Of a stretch of 38,518 nucleotides of DNA, positions 23,486-30,676 are shown piece after piece. A program made the position numbers and the translations under genes. The DNA is from Bacteroidales bacterium UBA1197 (GTDB lineage: Bacteria; Bacteroidota; Bacteroidia; Bacteroidales; UBA932). Below the pieces are notes generated by a model that worked only from the letters and a program-made list of their open reading frames with translations, was not told where the DNA came from and searched no databases. Positions within the stretch are counted from its first letter, which is position 1, and every line of letters starts with the position of its first letter. The stretch covers positions 1 through 38,518 of the forward strand of contig DBYB01000004.1 in the NCBI GenBank assembly GCA_002309995.1, written 5' to 3'.

Positions 23486-24003
23486 AGCAGTTCGATGGCC
23501 TCCTCAACGGTTGACGGCAGGAGCAGGCGGGCGCGGTCGGCCGGCAGGAGCATACCGGTGGCCACCATATGAGCCATCAGGTCGTCCAGCGGCTCGAAGA
23601 ATCCGCCCAGATTGACCGCCGCGATGCGTCCGTGGAACCTGCCAAGTTTGGAAAGGGTGAGCGTCTCGAAAAGTTCGTCCAAGGTGCCGATGCCGCCGGG
23701 GAGGGCGAACACCACGTCCACGCCCTCGCGCATTGCCTCCTTGCGGGCCGCCATGGTCTCCGTCCATACCGTATCGGTAAGGCAGGGGTTGACCAGCGGC
23801 TCCATGAAACGGGGCAGCACGCCGCGAACCGCAGCCCCGCAGGCTGCAGCCTCTTTGCATATTACGTCCATCGTACCTTTTACAGTACCGCCCGAGACTA
23901 TCTCATAGCCCCGGGCCGCCGCTGCCCTTACCAGTCTGCGGGCCGCTTCGTTGTACTCGGGAGCGATGCCCTCGTTGGCAGAGCAGAAAAAGAGAACTCT
24001 CAT
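23482..24003 (-). CDS. LOG-family nucleotide phosphoribohydrolase
   Basis: This 173-residue protein of the LOG (TIGR00730) family carries the motifs MAARKEAM (84-91) and LPGGIGTLDELFE (101-113), which bind and hydrolyse nucleoside 5'-monophosphates. The N terminus MRVLFFCSANEGIAPEYNEAA is that of the family. The start at 24003 is chosen because it overlaps trxA (24000-24003) and the fold begins there; the longer frame to 24153 covers trxA out of frame. The physiological substrate in Bacteroidota is not established. Confidence 0.88.
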   Translation of the reverse strand: MRVLFFCSANEGIAPEYNEAARRLVRAAAARGYEIVSGGTVKGTMDVICKEAAACGAAVRGVLPRFMEPLVNPCLTDTVWTETMAARKEAMREGVDVVFALPGGIGTLDELFETLTLSKLGRFHGRIAAVNLGGFFEPLDDLMAHMVATGMLLPADRARLLLPSTVEEAIELL

Positions 24004-24314
24004 AGATACTGCTCGATCTTCGCAGCTATGTCTCTTTTGGGAAGGACTCCAACTGTACGGTCTACCACGGTTCCGTTCTTCACGAAGACCAGGGTGGGGA
24101 TATTGCGTACGCCGAACTGGGCTGCGACTTCCTCGCAGTCGTCCACGTTGCACTTGGCGACTGTGGCGCGGCCTTCATATTCTACGGCGAGTTCGTCCAC
24201 AGTGGGAGACAGGATGCGGCAGGGGCCGCACCAGGTAGCCCAGAAATCGATGACCACCAGACCCGGGGCAGACAGGATGTCCTGATAATTCGTTGACGTT
24301 ATTACTTTTTCCAT
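24000..24314 (-). CDS. trxA: Thioredoxin
   Basis: This 104-residue thioredoxin has VIDFWATWCGPCRILSP (WCGPC 28-32), ATVAKCNVDDCEEVAAQF and GVRNIPTLVFVKNG with the cis-proline. It is a cytoplasmic disulfide reductant for enzymes such as Msr and ribonucleotide reductase. The start at 24314 is preferred because the upstream extension is not conserved in kind and a -7 box lies at 24340-24347. It heads the eight-gene run down to glsB. Confidence 0.95.
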   Translation of the reverse strand: MEKVITSTNYQDILSAPGLVVIDFWATWCGPCRILSPTVDELAVEYEGRATVAKCNVDDCEEVAAQFGVRNIPTLVFVKNGTVVDRTVGVLPKRDIAAKIEQYL

Positions 24315-24339
24315 ACTAAGACATTTTATCGGTAAAGGA

Positions 24340-24370
24340 CAAATATAGTTTTTTTTCAATACAATAGCAA
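24340..24370 (-). promoter_or_regulatory. Promoter of the trxA-glsB run
   Basis: TTGC (24370-24367), 19 nt, then TATATTTG (24347-24340) on the minus strand. It overlaps the 3' end of the chromate transporter gene (24356), so transcription from xth-chrA may also read in. Confidence 0.65.
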
Positions 24371-24958
24371 GCCGGCAACCGCTCCTGCAAGAATAACGAT
24401 TATCGGGTTTATCTTGCCCCAGTTCGACGCCGCAAAAGCGCCTCCGAGCAGGAGCCAGCTCTTCCAGTCGGCGAAGTTCTCGCGGACTATGGAGAAGTCT
24501 GGTGTTAATCCTGTCCAGGTGGTCTTAATCACCAATATTATCGCCGCCGCGCCTATAAGGCCGACGACTGTGGGGCGGAGCCAGCCCATCGTGCCCTCGA
24601 ACAGGGTGCTGTTGCGGAATTTGGTGTAAAAGCGGACTATCGCCAGCACAATGAGGAACGACGGCAGCACAAGCGCGAGAGTGGCTACGGCTGAGCCGGC
24701 GACGCCCATCCATTGCAGGCCGGTGGCCTCGTAGAGCACGTTGTAACCTACGTACGTTGCGGCGTTTATGCCTATCGGTCCCGGGGTCATCTGGGAGATC
24801 GCGACAATGTCGGTAAAGGCGCTTTCACTTATCCATCCGTGGGCCACGACCACCTCGTTCTGGATGAGCGAGAGCATCGCGTAACCGCCTCCGATGGTGA
24901 ATGCGCCCACCACGAAGAAAGTCCATGCAAGTTGAAGTATGAGACTCAGCGCTTCCAT
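24356..24958 (-). CDS. chrA: Chromate transporter, second half protein
   Basis: This 200-residue membrane protein of the CHR family contains FFVVGAFTIGGGYAMLSLIQ, VAISQMTPGPIGINAATYVG and ALVLPSFLIVLAI. CHR proteins export chromate or related anions. Here it is one of two short, tandem half-length genes; such pairs work as heterodimers in other bacteria. The start at 24958 is chosen because GGGYAML follows closely and it overlaps the preceding half by 13 nt. Confidence 0.88.
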   Translation of the reverse strand: MEALSLILQLAWTFFVVGAFTIGGGYAMLSLIQNEVVVAHGWISESAFTDIVAISQMTPGPIGINAATYVGYNVLYEATGLQWMGVAGSAVATLALVLPSFLIVLAIVRFYTKFRNSTLFEGTMGWLRPTVVGLIGAAAIILVIKTTWTGLTPDFSIVRENFADWKSWLLLGGAFAASNWGKINPIIVILAGAVAGLLLY

Positions 24959-25494
24959 TTCTCCTTGAAGAAAGTTACGCTGAAGCCCGTCACGAGGACT
25001 ACGAGCAGGATGTATATCGGGGACACGTTCAGGAAAGCCACCAGCACGAGGGCGGCGACGGCGAGAGCCCATTTCCACCAGGTGGTGCAGCACTTGCGGG
25101 CCATATTGACCATAGGTACCGCGATGAGCGAGATGACCACCGGCCTGATGCCCTTGAAGGCCCTTTCCACCCACGGATTGTCGCGGAAGGCGGAGAAGAA
25201 CATTGCGATGGCCAGGATAATCAGGAAAGACGGGGTGATGGAGCCGAGGGTGGCGGCTATGCTGCCCTTGACGCCCCGCATCCGGTATCCGGCAAAGATG
25301 GAGATGTTAACGGCCATCACGCCCGGGGCACTCTGCGACAGAGCCACGATGTCCGGAAGTTCATCGTCGGGTATCCACCCGCGACGGCTCAGTTCCCGCT
25401 GGATTATGGGTATCATTGCATACCCTCCCCCTATCGTGAACGCCCCTATCTTGGCGAACACGGCAAAAATCTGCCATAGGGGGACTTTCTTCAT
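24946..25494 (-). CDS. chrA: Chromate transporter, first half protein
   Basis: This 182-residue membrane protein of the CHR family carries VFAKIGAFTIGGGYAMIPII, VALSQSAPGVMAVNISIFAG and TPSFLIILAIAMFF. It pairs with the following half-length gene. The start at 25494 overlaps the xth stop codon by 4 nt (25491-25494), indicating coupling in one transcript with xth. Confidence 0.88.
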   Translation of the reverse strand: MKKVPLWQIFAVFAKIGAFTIGGGYAMIPIIQRELSRRGWIPDDELPDIVALSQSAPGVMAVNISIFAGYRMRGVKGSIAATLGSITPSFLIILAIAMFFSAFRDNPWVERAFKGIRPVVISLIAVPMVNMARKCCTTWWKWALAVAALVLVAFLNVSPIYILLVVLVTGFSVTFFKEKWKR

Positions 25495-26240
25495 CGCAGC
25501 ACCAGTTCTACGGGACAATGGTCGGAGCCGTAAATTTCGTTATGGATGTCGGCGGACTCGATGCGGGAGGCAAGGTTGTCGGACACCAGGAAGTAGTCTA
25601 TGCGCCACCCCACGTTGCGTTCGCGGGCGGCCATACGGTACGACCACCAGGAGTACTTCGCCTCGTCGGGGTGAAGGGAGCGCCAGCTGTCGGTGAAGCC
25701 GGCGGCCAGGAGCTCCGTCATCTTGCCCCGTTCCTCATCAGAGAATCCGGCGTTGAAGTGGTTGGTATCAGGATTCTTCAGGTCGATGGGTTCGTGGGCA
25801 ACGTTCATATCGCCGCAGACTATCACGCCCTTTCGCTCCTTGAGGCCGCAGAGGTACTCGCGGAAGGCATCTTCCCACTGCATACGGTACGGCAGGCGGC
25901 GCAGGCCGTCCTGGGAGTTGGGGGTATAGACGTTGACGAGATAGTATTCAGGCAGGTCCAGGGTGATCACGCGGCCTTCGGTCTCGTGCTCCGGGATGCC
26001 GATTCCGGTTGTGACGCGCAGGGGCTCCTCGCGGGTGTAGATGCAGGTGCCGGAATAGCCTTTCTTCTCGGCGTAGTTCCAGTAGGAGGTGTAGCCGGGG
26101 AATTCCAGGTCTATCTGCCCGGCCTGCAGTTTGGTTTCCTGGAGGCAGAAGAAGTCCGCGTCCAGTTCCACGAAGATATCGGCAAAGCCCTTGCCTGCCA
26201 CGGCGCGCAGGCCGTTCACATTCCAGCTGATGAATTTCAT
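25491..26240 (-). CDS. xth: Exodeoxyribonuclease III (AP endonuclease)
   Basis: This 249-residue protein of the exonuclease III/EEP family shows ISWNVNGLRA (Asn7), FFCLQETKLQ (Glu35), GYSGTCIYTR, VYTPNSQDGLRRLPYRMQW, VIVCGDMNVAHEPIDL, GFTDSWR and GSDHCPVEL. It cleaves DNA at abasic sites and has 3'-5' exonuclease activity. The start at 26240 is that of the catalytic fold; the upstream extension of the frame has no family likeness. The -7 box at 26247-26254 leaves only 6 nt before the start codon. Confidence 0.94.
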   Translation of the reverse strand: MKFISWNVNGLRAVAGKGFADIFVELDADFFCLQETKLQAGQIDLEFPGYTSYWNYAEKKGYSGTCIYTREEPLRVTTGIGIPEHETEGRVITLDLPEYYLVNVYTPNSQDGLRRLPYRMQWEDAFREYLCGLKERKGVIVCGDMNVAHEPIDLKNPDTNHFNAGFSDEERGKMTELLAAGFTDSWRSLHPDEAKYSWWSYRMAARERNVGWRIDYFLVSDNLASRIESADIHNEIYGSDHCPVELVLR

Positions 26241-26246
26241 AACATA

Positions 26247-26274
26247 CAAAGATAACAATTTTTCACTACCTTTG
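26247..26274. promoter_or_regulatory. Back-to-back -7 boxes between xth and the surface lipoprotein
   Basis: TATCTTTG on the minus strand (26254-26247, for xth) and TACCTTTG on the plus strand (26267-26274, for the lipoprotein) lie in a 39-nt intergenic region. Both end 5-6 nt before the start codon. No clear -33 elements are visible for either. Confidence 0.65.
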
Positions 26275-26279
26275 CAGGG

Positions 26280-27680
26280 ATGAAGAGACCGTTGGCGATA
26301 TTGTGTCTGGCGGCGCTGCTGCTGGCGGCGTGCGAGCCCAAGGTGGACCCGGACGACCCGGACGGGAAGGAGCAGACCGACCCGGAGCCTCCCGGGCCTG
26401 TTGATCCTCCTGAGCCTTCTGACCCTCCGGAGCCCGAGCCTCCTGCACCCGGGCCGGAGCGCCTCAGCCTGCGTTTCTCGTCGGAATGGGTGGACTTGTA
26501 TCCTTCTGAAACTATGCACCTTGCGTGCGAGGTGGGTGGGGAGGATTTCGACCCCGACAAGTACTACGACATAGAGTATTACAGTTCCAACAAGAAGGTC
26601 GCGTACGTTACCTCCAGCGGCTTCCTGACCGGAGCAGCTCGGGGGTCGGCAACAATTACGGCCACTATCAAGGGCACGGACGTTTATGCTGAGCGCCTCG
26701 TGCGGGTTGTGGATTTGAGCCAGATTAAGAAGGCATACAGCCGCGATATGCAGTTCTCCTGCGGATACACAATGTATTACAAGTCCGTCACCCAGTCGTG
26801 GGACTTTTTCGACAACTACCTGTACGCCTGCCAGGTTTCTGGCGGGCCGCACGCAATTTCCGTCACCCGCAAGCCCGTGCACGCCCAGGACCCGCAGCAG
26901 TATATGCACCTGAAGTATTTCGGGCATGGAGACAATATGTTCGTGGAGCGATGCGACGACGGCGACTACCTGTGGATATCCAACTACGGCACCCTGGAAT
27001 CCGGTCAGACCAACCGCTACACCGACTCCCAGATCCTATCGCGTGTTCGATTTCAGGACGGAGTTACGATGCTCCCATCGCAGAGCACCGACAATTACTG
27101 GATGCCGGGCAAGAAACGTATGATTGCCGCATACGACGAAGACACCGGAACGATAGCCATCTGGTGCCGATACAGCGAGTCGTGGGTGTATGTTTATGAC
27201 CTGGAGACCATCAAGGCAGCCCCGATCGAGACCAAAACGCTCAACTACAATATATCTTACGGCAATCCTGTCGTGACCGAGCGCCCCACGGTCCGCGCAC
27301 GCGACCTCTCCCTGATCACCCCCATCCACAGCTTCAAGATGCCGTTCTACAACGTGCCTCAGGGATACGACTGGCACCACGGCAAACTCTGGGTGATGCA
27401 GGGCGACGGCGCCGAGGCGGACGAAGTCGCCTCCGGCAAGGCCAAGAACTGGGCCACCGCGTACCTCATCAACAGCCAGGGAACTATCCTGGAATCCGCC
27501 TCCGTCCCCTGGGTCGCCAACCTCGACCTCCTCGCCTCCGAGGGCCTCACAGACCTCGGCTACTTCGAGCCCGAAGGCATCAAAATCAAGAACGGCATCC
27601 TCTACCTCGGCTTCGCCAGCAAAGACGCCGGCTCCTCCCCTCCCCGCCGCCTCAACATCTTCCAGTACCCCCTCGACTGA
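26280..27680 (+). CDS. Surface lipoprotein: proline linker, Big-like domain, beta-propeller
   Basis: This 466-residue protein has lipobox LAAC (Cys18). Residues about 20-60 are a Pro/Glu/Asp linker (DPPEPSDPPEPEPPAPGP) that would lift the rest off the membrane. Residues about 60-140 look like a bacterial Ig-like (Big_2) domain (EWVDLYPSETMHLACEV ... SSGFLTGAARGSATITATI). The remainder (HGDNMFVERCDDGDYLWISN, YDWHHGKLWVMQG, YFEPEGIKIKNGILYLGFAS) resembles the helveticin J/TagC-like beta-propeller, a tentative call. It is probably cell-surface exposed and may bind glycans. The partial repeat copy follows its stop. Confidence 0.7.
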   Translation: MKRPLAILCLAALLLAACEPKVDPDDPDGKEQTDPEPPGPVDPPEPSDPPEPEPPAPGPERLSLRFSSEWVDLYPSETMHLACEVGGEDFDPDKYYDIEYYSSNKKVAYVTSSGFLTGAARGSATITATIKGTDVYAERLVRVVDLSQIKKAYSRDMQFSCGYTMYYKSVTQSWDFFDNYLYACQVSGGPHAISVTRKPVHAQDPQQYMHLKYFGHGDNMFVERCDDGDYLWISNYGTLESGQTNRYTDSQILSRVRFQDGVTMLPSQSTDNYWMPGKKRMIAAYDEDTGTIAIWCRYSESWVYVYDLETIKAAPIETKTLNYNISYGNPVVTERPTVRARDLSLITPIHSFKMPFYNVPQGYDWHHGKLWVMQGDGAEADEVASGKAKNWATAYLINSQGTILESASVPWVANLDLLASEGLTDLGYFEPEGIKIKNGILYLGFASKDAGSSPPRRLNIFQYPLD

Positions 27681-27754
27681 CGATCCGGAGCCCTTTACGG
27701 GCGCGTTTCCCATCAGCTTGCGTTTCCCATCCCTTCTTTTCCCTTTTTCTCTGC

Positions 27755-27815
27755 CGAAGCGGACGAAGAGCCTTCCTCATCCGTTTCGCTGTTGCTAACA
27801 TCGGTTGACCGTGGC
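27755..27815 (+). repeat. Interspersed repeat, copy 3 (left arm only)
   Basis: The hairpin CGAAGCGGA/TCCGTTTCG (27755-27763 with 27780-27788), the bridge GTTGCTAACATCGGTTG and the first 8 nt of the core (ACCGTGGC, 27808-27815) are present. After CTGAGG the similarity stops. It lies in the 176-bp gap between the surface lipoprotein and cysS. Confidence 0.7.
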
Positions 27816-27842
27816 TGAGGGAAGAGAGTCCATATTTTTTCT

Positions 27843-27850
27843 TATCTTTG
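27843..27850 (+). promoter_or_regulatory. -7 box of cysS
   Basis: TATCTTTG lies 6 nt before the cysS ATG at 27857, leaving almost no leader. Confidence 0.65.
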
Positions 27851-27856
27851 CACTCT

Positions 27857-29392
27857 ATGAGACCTCTCAGACTTACGAATACGCTCAGCAGGAGCAAGGA
27901 ACTGTTTAAACCGATTCACGAAGGGCACGTGGGGATGTATGTCTGCGGCCCTACTGTATATGGCGACGCCCATCTGGGGCACGCTCGCCCGGGTGTTACG
28001 TACGACGTGCTTAGCAAGTTGCTGAAGCACCTCGGATACAAGGTGCGTTACGTGCGCAATATCACCGACGTGGGGCATCTGGAGCACGATGCTGACGAGG
28101 GTGAGGACAAAATCGCAAAGAAGGCCCGGCTGGAGCAGCTGGAGCCGATGGAGGTGGTGCAGGCGTACACCCTGCGTTACCACGAGGCAATGCGGCTGCT
28201 GAACGTGGCGCCGCCGTCCATCGAGCCGCGCGCAAGCGGCCACATCGTGGAGCAGATTGAGGCGGTGAAGAAGATTCTCGCCGCAGGATATGCCTACGAG
28301 AGCAACGGCAGCATCTATTTCGACGTGCAGAAGTACAATCAGGACCATCACTACGGAGTGCTCAGCGGCCGCAATCTGGACGACACGCTGGAGGGCACCC
28401 GCAGCCTTGACGGGCAGGGCGACAAGCGCGCCCCCTTCGACTTCGCCCTCTGGAAGAAGGCGGAGCCGGAGCACATTATGCGCTGGCCGTCCCCCTGGGG
28501 CGAAGGGTTCCCCGGCTGGCACCTGGAGTGCTCGGTGATGGGCGAAAAGTACCTCGGGCAGGAGTTCGACATCCACGGCGGCGGAATGGACCTGATGTTC
28601 CCTCACCACGAGTGCGAGATTGCGCAGAACGTGGCATGCAGGCACACCCAGGGCGTTCACTACTGGGTCCACAACAATATGATAACCATCAACGGCCAGA
28701 AGATGGGCAAGAGTCTCGGCAACTTCATCACCCTACCCCAGCTCTTCAGCGGCGACCACCCCAGGCTCGACCGCGCCTACAGCCCTATGACCGTGCGTTT
28801 CTTCATCCTTCAGGCCCATTACCGTGGCACGCTGGACTTCTCCAACGACGCCCTGCTGGCCGCCGACAAGGGGCTTGCACGCGTGATGCAGGCCGCCCGC
28901 GACCTCTACGCAATGGCCGGCCGCAAGGCTCCGGCGTACGCTTACGGTGAGGAGACATTCGGTGTGGCGCCAGACAGCTGCCCGGCCGAATCAGCCGAGG
29001 TGCGTGCCGTGTTCGAAGGCATCTACGACGCCCTCTGCGACGATATGAACACCCCTGTAGCCCTGGCGCATATATCTGAGGCCGTGAGGATTATCAACTC
29101 AGCCAAAGCGGGAGCCCTGAAACTCGGCGCCGGCGACATCCAGACCCTCTGCCAGCTCTTCGATGACATAGTGTTCGGAGTGCTCGGACTCAAGGACGAA
29201 GCCTCCCAGGGCAGCGACTCCGCAGGCAAGATTATCGACGGCCTGATGGGGATGGTGCTCGAGCAGCGCGCCGCCGCGAAGGCCGCGAAGGACTGGGCCA
29301 CCTCGGACCACATCCGCGATTCCCTCAAGGCCCTCGGAATCCAGGTGAAAGACACCAAGGACGGTGCTGAATGGACCATCGTGCAAGATTAG
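27857..29392 (+). CDS. cysS: Cysteinyl-tRNA synthetase
   Basis: This 511-residue class I synthetase shows MYVCGPTVYGDAHLGHAR (zinc ligand Cys30, HIGH-type HLGH 39-42), FPGWHLECSVM (Cys225), DIHGGGMDLMFPHHECEIAQ and NGQKMGKSLGNF (KMSKS-type 282-286). It charges tRNA-Cys with cysteine. The length agrees with the family. The ATG at 27857 follows the -7 box by 6 nt; a TTG three codons earlier lies inside the box and is rejected. A small lipoprotein gene follows 23 nt after its stop. Confidence 0.96.
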   Translation: MRPLRLTNTLSRSKELFKPIHEGHVGMYVCGPTVYGDAHLGHARPGVTYDVLSKLLKHLGYKVRYVRNITDVGHLEHDADEGEDKIAKKARLEQLEPMEVVQAYTLRYHEAMRLLNVAPPSIEPRASGHIVEQIEAVKKILAAGYAYESNGSIYFDVQKYNQDHHYGVLSGRNLDDTLEGTRSLDGQGDKRAPFDFALWKKAEPEHIMRWPSPWGEGFPGWHLECSVMGEKYLGQEFDIHGGGMDLMFPHHECEIAQNVACRHTQGVHYWVHNNMITINGQKMGKSLGNFITLPQLFSGDHPRLDRAYSPMTVRFFILQAHYRGTLDFSNDALLAADKGLARVMQAARDLYAMAGRKAPAYAYGEETFGVAPDSCPAESAEVRAVFEGIYDALCDDMNTPVALAHISEAVRIINSAKAGALKLGAGDIQTLCQLFDDIVFGVLGLKDEASQGSDSAGKIIDGLMGMVLEQRAAAKAAKDWATSDHIRDSLKALGIQVKDTKDGAEWTIVQD

Positions 29393-29415
29393 GCTTTTCT
29401 TAGCATTATTATAAT

Positions 29416-29604
29416 ATGAAAAAAGCACTTCTTAAACTTATGTGCCTGGTGCTCGGCCTGAACGTGTTCACGGCCTGCTACGGCCCTGCTCCCTACATAG
29501 AGGACCAGGACCTGGAAAGCACCGAGCAGACTGACGGGACCAAAGCCGCTGCAGATGAGGAGGCCTCGGAAGAAGAGGCCGCCGAAGCTCAGGAGAACGG
29601 CTGA
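29416..29604 (+). CDS. Small acidic lipoprotein, partner of the radical SAM enzyme
   Basis: This 62-residue precursor has lipobox VFTAC (Cys21). The mature chain of 42 residues begins CYGPAPYIEDQDLEST and holds 14 acidic residues and a single Lys, ending in a Glu/Ala tail. The gene lies 1 nt upstream of a radical SAM/SPASM gene. From memory this matches the 'rSAM/lipoprotein' pair (TIGR04133/TIGR04134) of Bacteroidota, whose lipoproteins carry a conserved CYG/YG.P start. It may be the substrate of the enzyme. No function is established. Confidence 0.75.
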   Translation: MKKALLKLMCLVLGLNVFTACYGPAPYIEDQDLESTEQTDGTKAAADEEASEEEAAEAQENG

Positions 29605-29605
29605 G

Positions 29606-30676
29606 ATGGCTTTCCCGACCCTGAAACAGAGGATAGCGCTGGACGTAAACAGCGCTTTCCTCAAACAGGAAGCGAAGGAGCACCCCCTGATGCAGTTGTT
29701 CTGGGAGTGCACCCAGCGTTGCAATATGCGCTGCCGTCACTGCGGGAGCGACTGCAAAGTCTCATCCGTCCTTAAGGATATGCCGTTCGAGGACTTCGAA
29801 AAGGTGCTCCTGGGAATCAAGGCTAAATACGACGCAAGCAAGATACTCATTATCCTCTCCGGCGGCGAACCGCTGGTGCGGGACGATATAGTTGACTGCG
29901 GCCGCCGCATCAAGGCCCTGGGTTTCCCCTGGGGTATGGTGTCGAACGGCAGGCTGATGAGCGAAGAGAAGATACGCCAGCTGATTGATGCCGGCATGCG
30001 CACCGCTACCATCAGCCTGGACGGCCTGGAAGAAGACCACAACTGGCTGCGGGGCGTGCCGGACGCATTCTCCCACGCTTCCGAGGCCATACGCCTGCTC
30101 GCGGCGCGCAAGGGCATCGGCTTCGACGTGGTAACCTGCGTCAACCGTCGGAATTACGGTCAGCTGGAGGCTCTGAAAGAATACCTTATCTCGCTGGGGC
30201 TCAAGGCCTGGAGAGTATTCACCATATTCCCTGTGGGCCGTGCCGCCACAGACCCTGAGCTGCAACTGACGGCCGAGGAGTACAAGGGCCTGATGGAATT
30301 CATCGTTCGCACCCGGGCCGAGGGGAAGATTCATCTGAGCTACGGCTGCGAGGGCTTCCTGGGGCCTTACGAGGGGCGCGTCCGCGACCACCTGTTCAGC
30401 TGCCAGGCAGGCCTGAGCATTGCATCCGTACGCGTTGACGGAGCCATCTCGGGCTGCAACAGCATCCGCTCCGATTACGACCAGGGCAACATCTACAGCG
30501 ACGATTTCACGGAAGTGTGGGAGAAGCGCTTCGGAGTGTTCCGCGACCATTCTTCCCTGCGTGAGGGCAAATGCCTGGAATGCAAATGGTGGAAGTGGTG
30601 CCTCGGCAGCGGAATGCACCTCCGCGACGGCGAGGGGAAGCTCATAATGTGCAATCTGGAAAGACTGGAGAGATGA
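29606..30676 (+). CDS. Radical SAM/SPASM enzyme (rSAM/lipoprotein system)
   Basis: This 356-residue protein has the radical SAM cluster motif CNMRCRHC (Cys39, 43, 46), GGEPLVRDDI and TISLDG in the AdoMet barrel, and a C-terminal SPASM domain with GKCLECKWWKWC (Cys323, 326, 332) and further Cys349 for auxiliary iron-sulfur clusters. Such enzymes modify peptides or small proteins. The ATG at 29606 starts 1 nt after the lipoprotein stop; the longer upstream frame overlaps that gene and is rejected. Its stop overlaps the next start by 4 nt. The chemistry is not known. Confidence 0.88.
   Translation: MAFPTLKQRIALDVNSAFLKQEAKEHPLMQLFWECTQRCNMRCRHCGSDCKVSSVLKDMPFEDFEKVLLGIKAKYDASKILIILSGGEPLVRDDIVDCGRRIKALGFPWGMVSNGRLMSEEKIRQLIDAGMRTATISLDGLEEDHNWLRGVPDAFSHASEAIRLLAARKGIGFDVVTCVNRRNYGQLEALKEYLISLGLKAWRVFTIFPVGRAATDPELQLTAEEYKGLMEFIVRTRAEGKIHLSYGCEGFLGPYEGRVRDHLFSCQAGLSIASVRVDGAISGCNSIRSDYDQGNIYSDDFTEVWEKRFGVFRDHSSLREGKCLECKWWKWCLGSGMHLRDGEGKLIMCNLERLER

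Noticed and set aside
24356..25494. Frameshift splitting one chromate transporter gene
   Set aside because: Each half has its own full GGGYAM and P-G/SxPG motif set and a normal start, as expected for paired short CHR proteins, so it is not a broken long gene.
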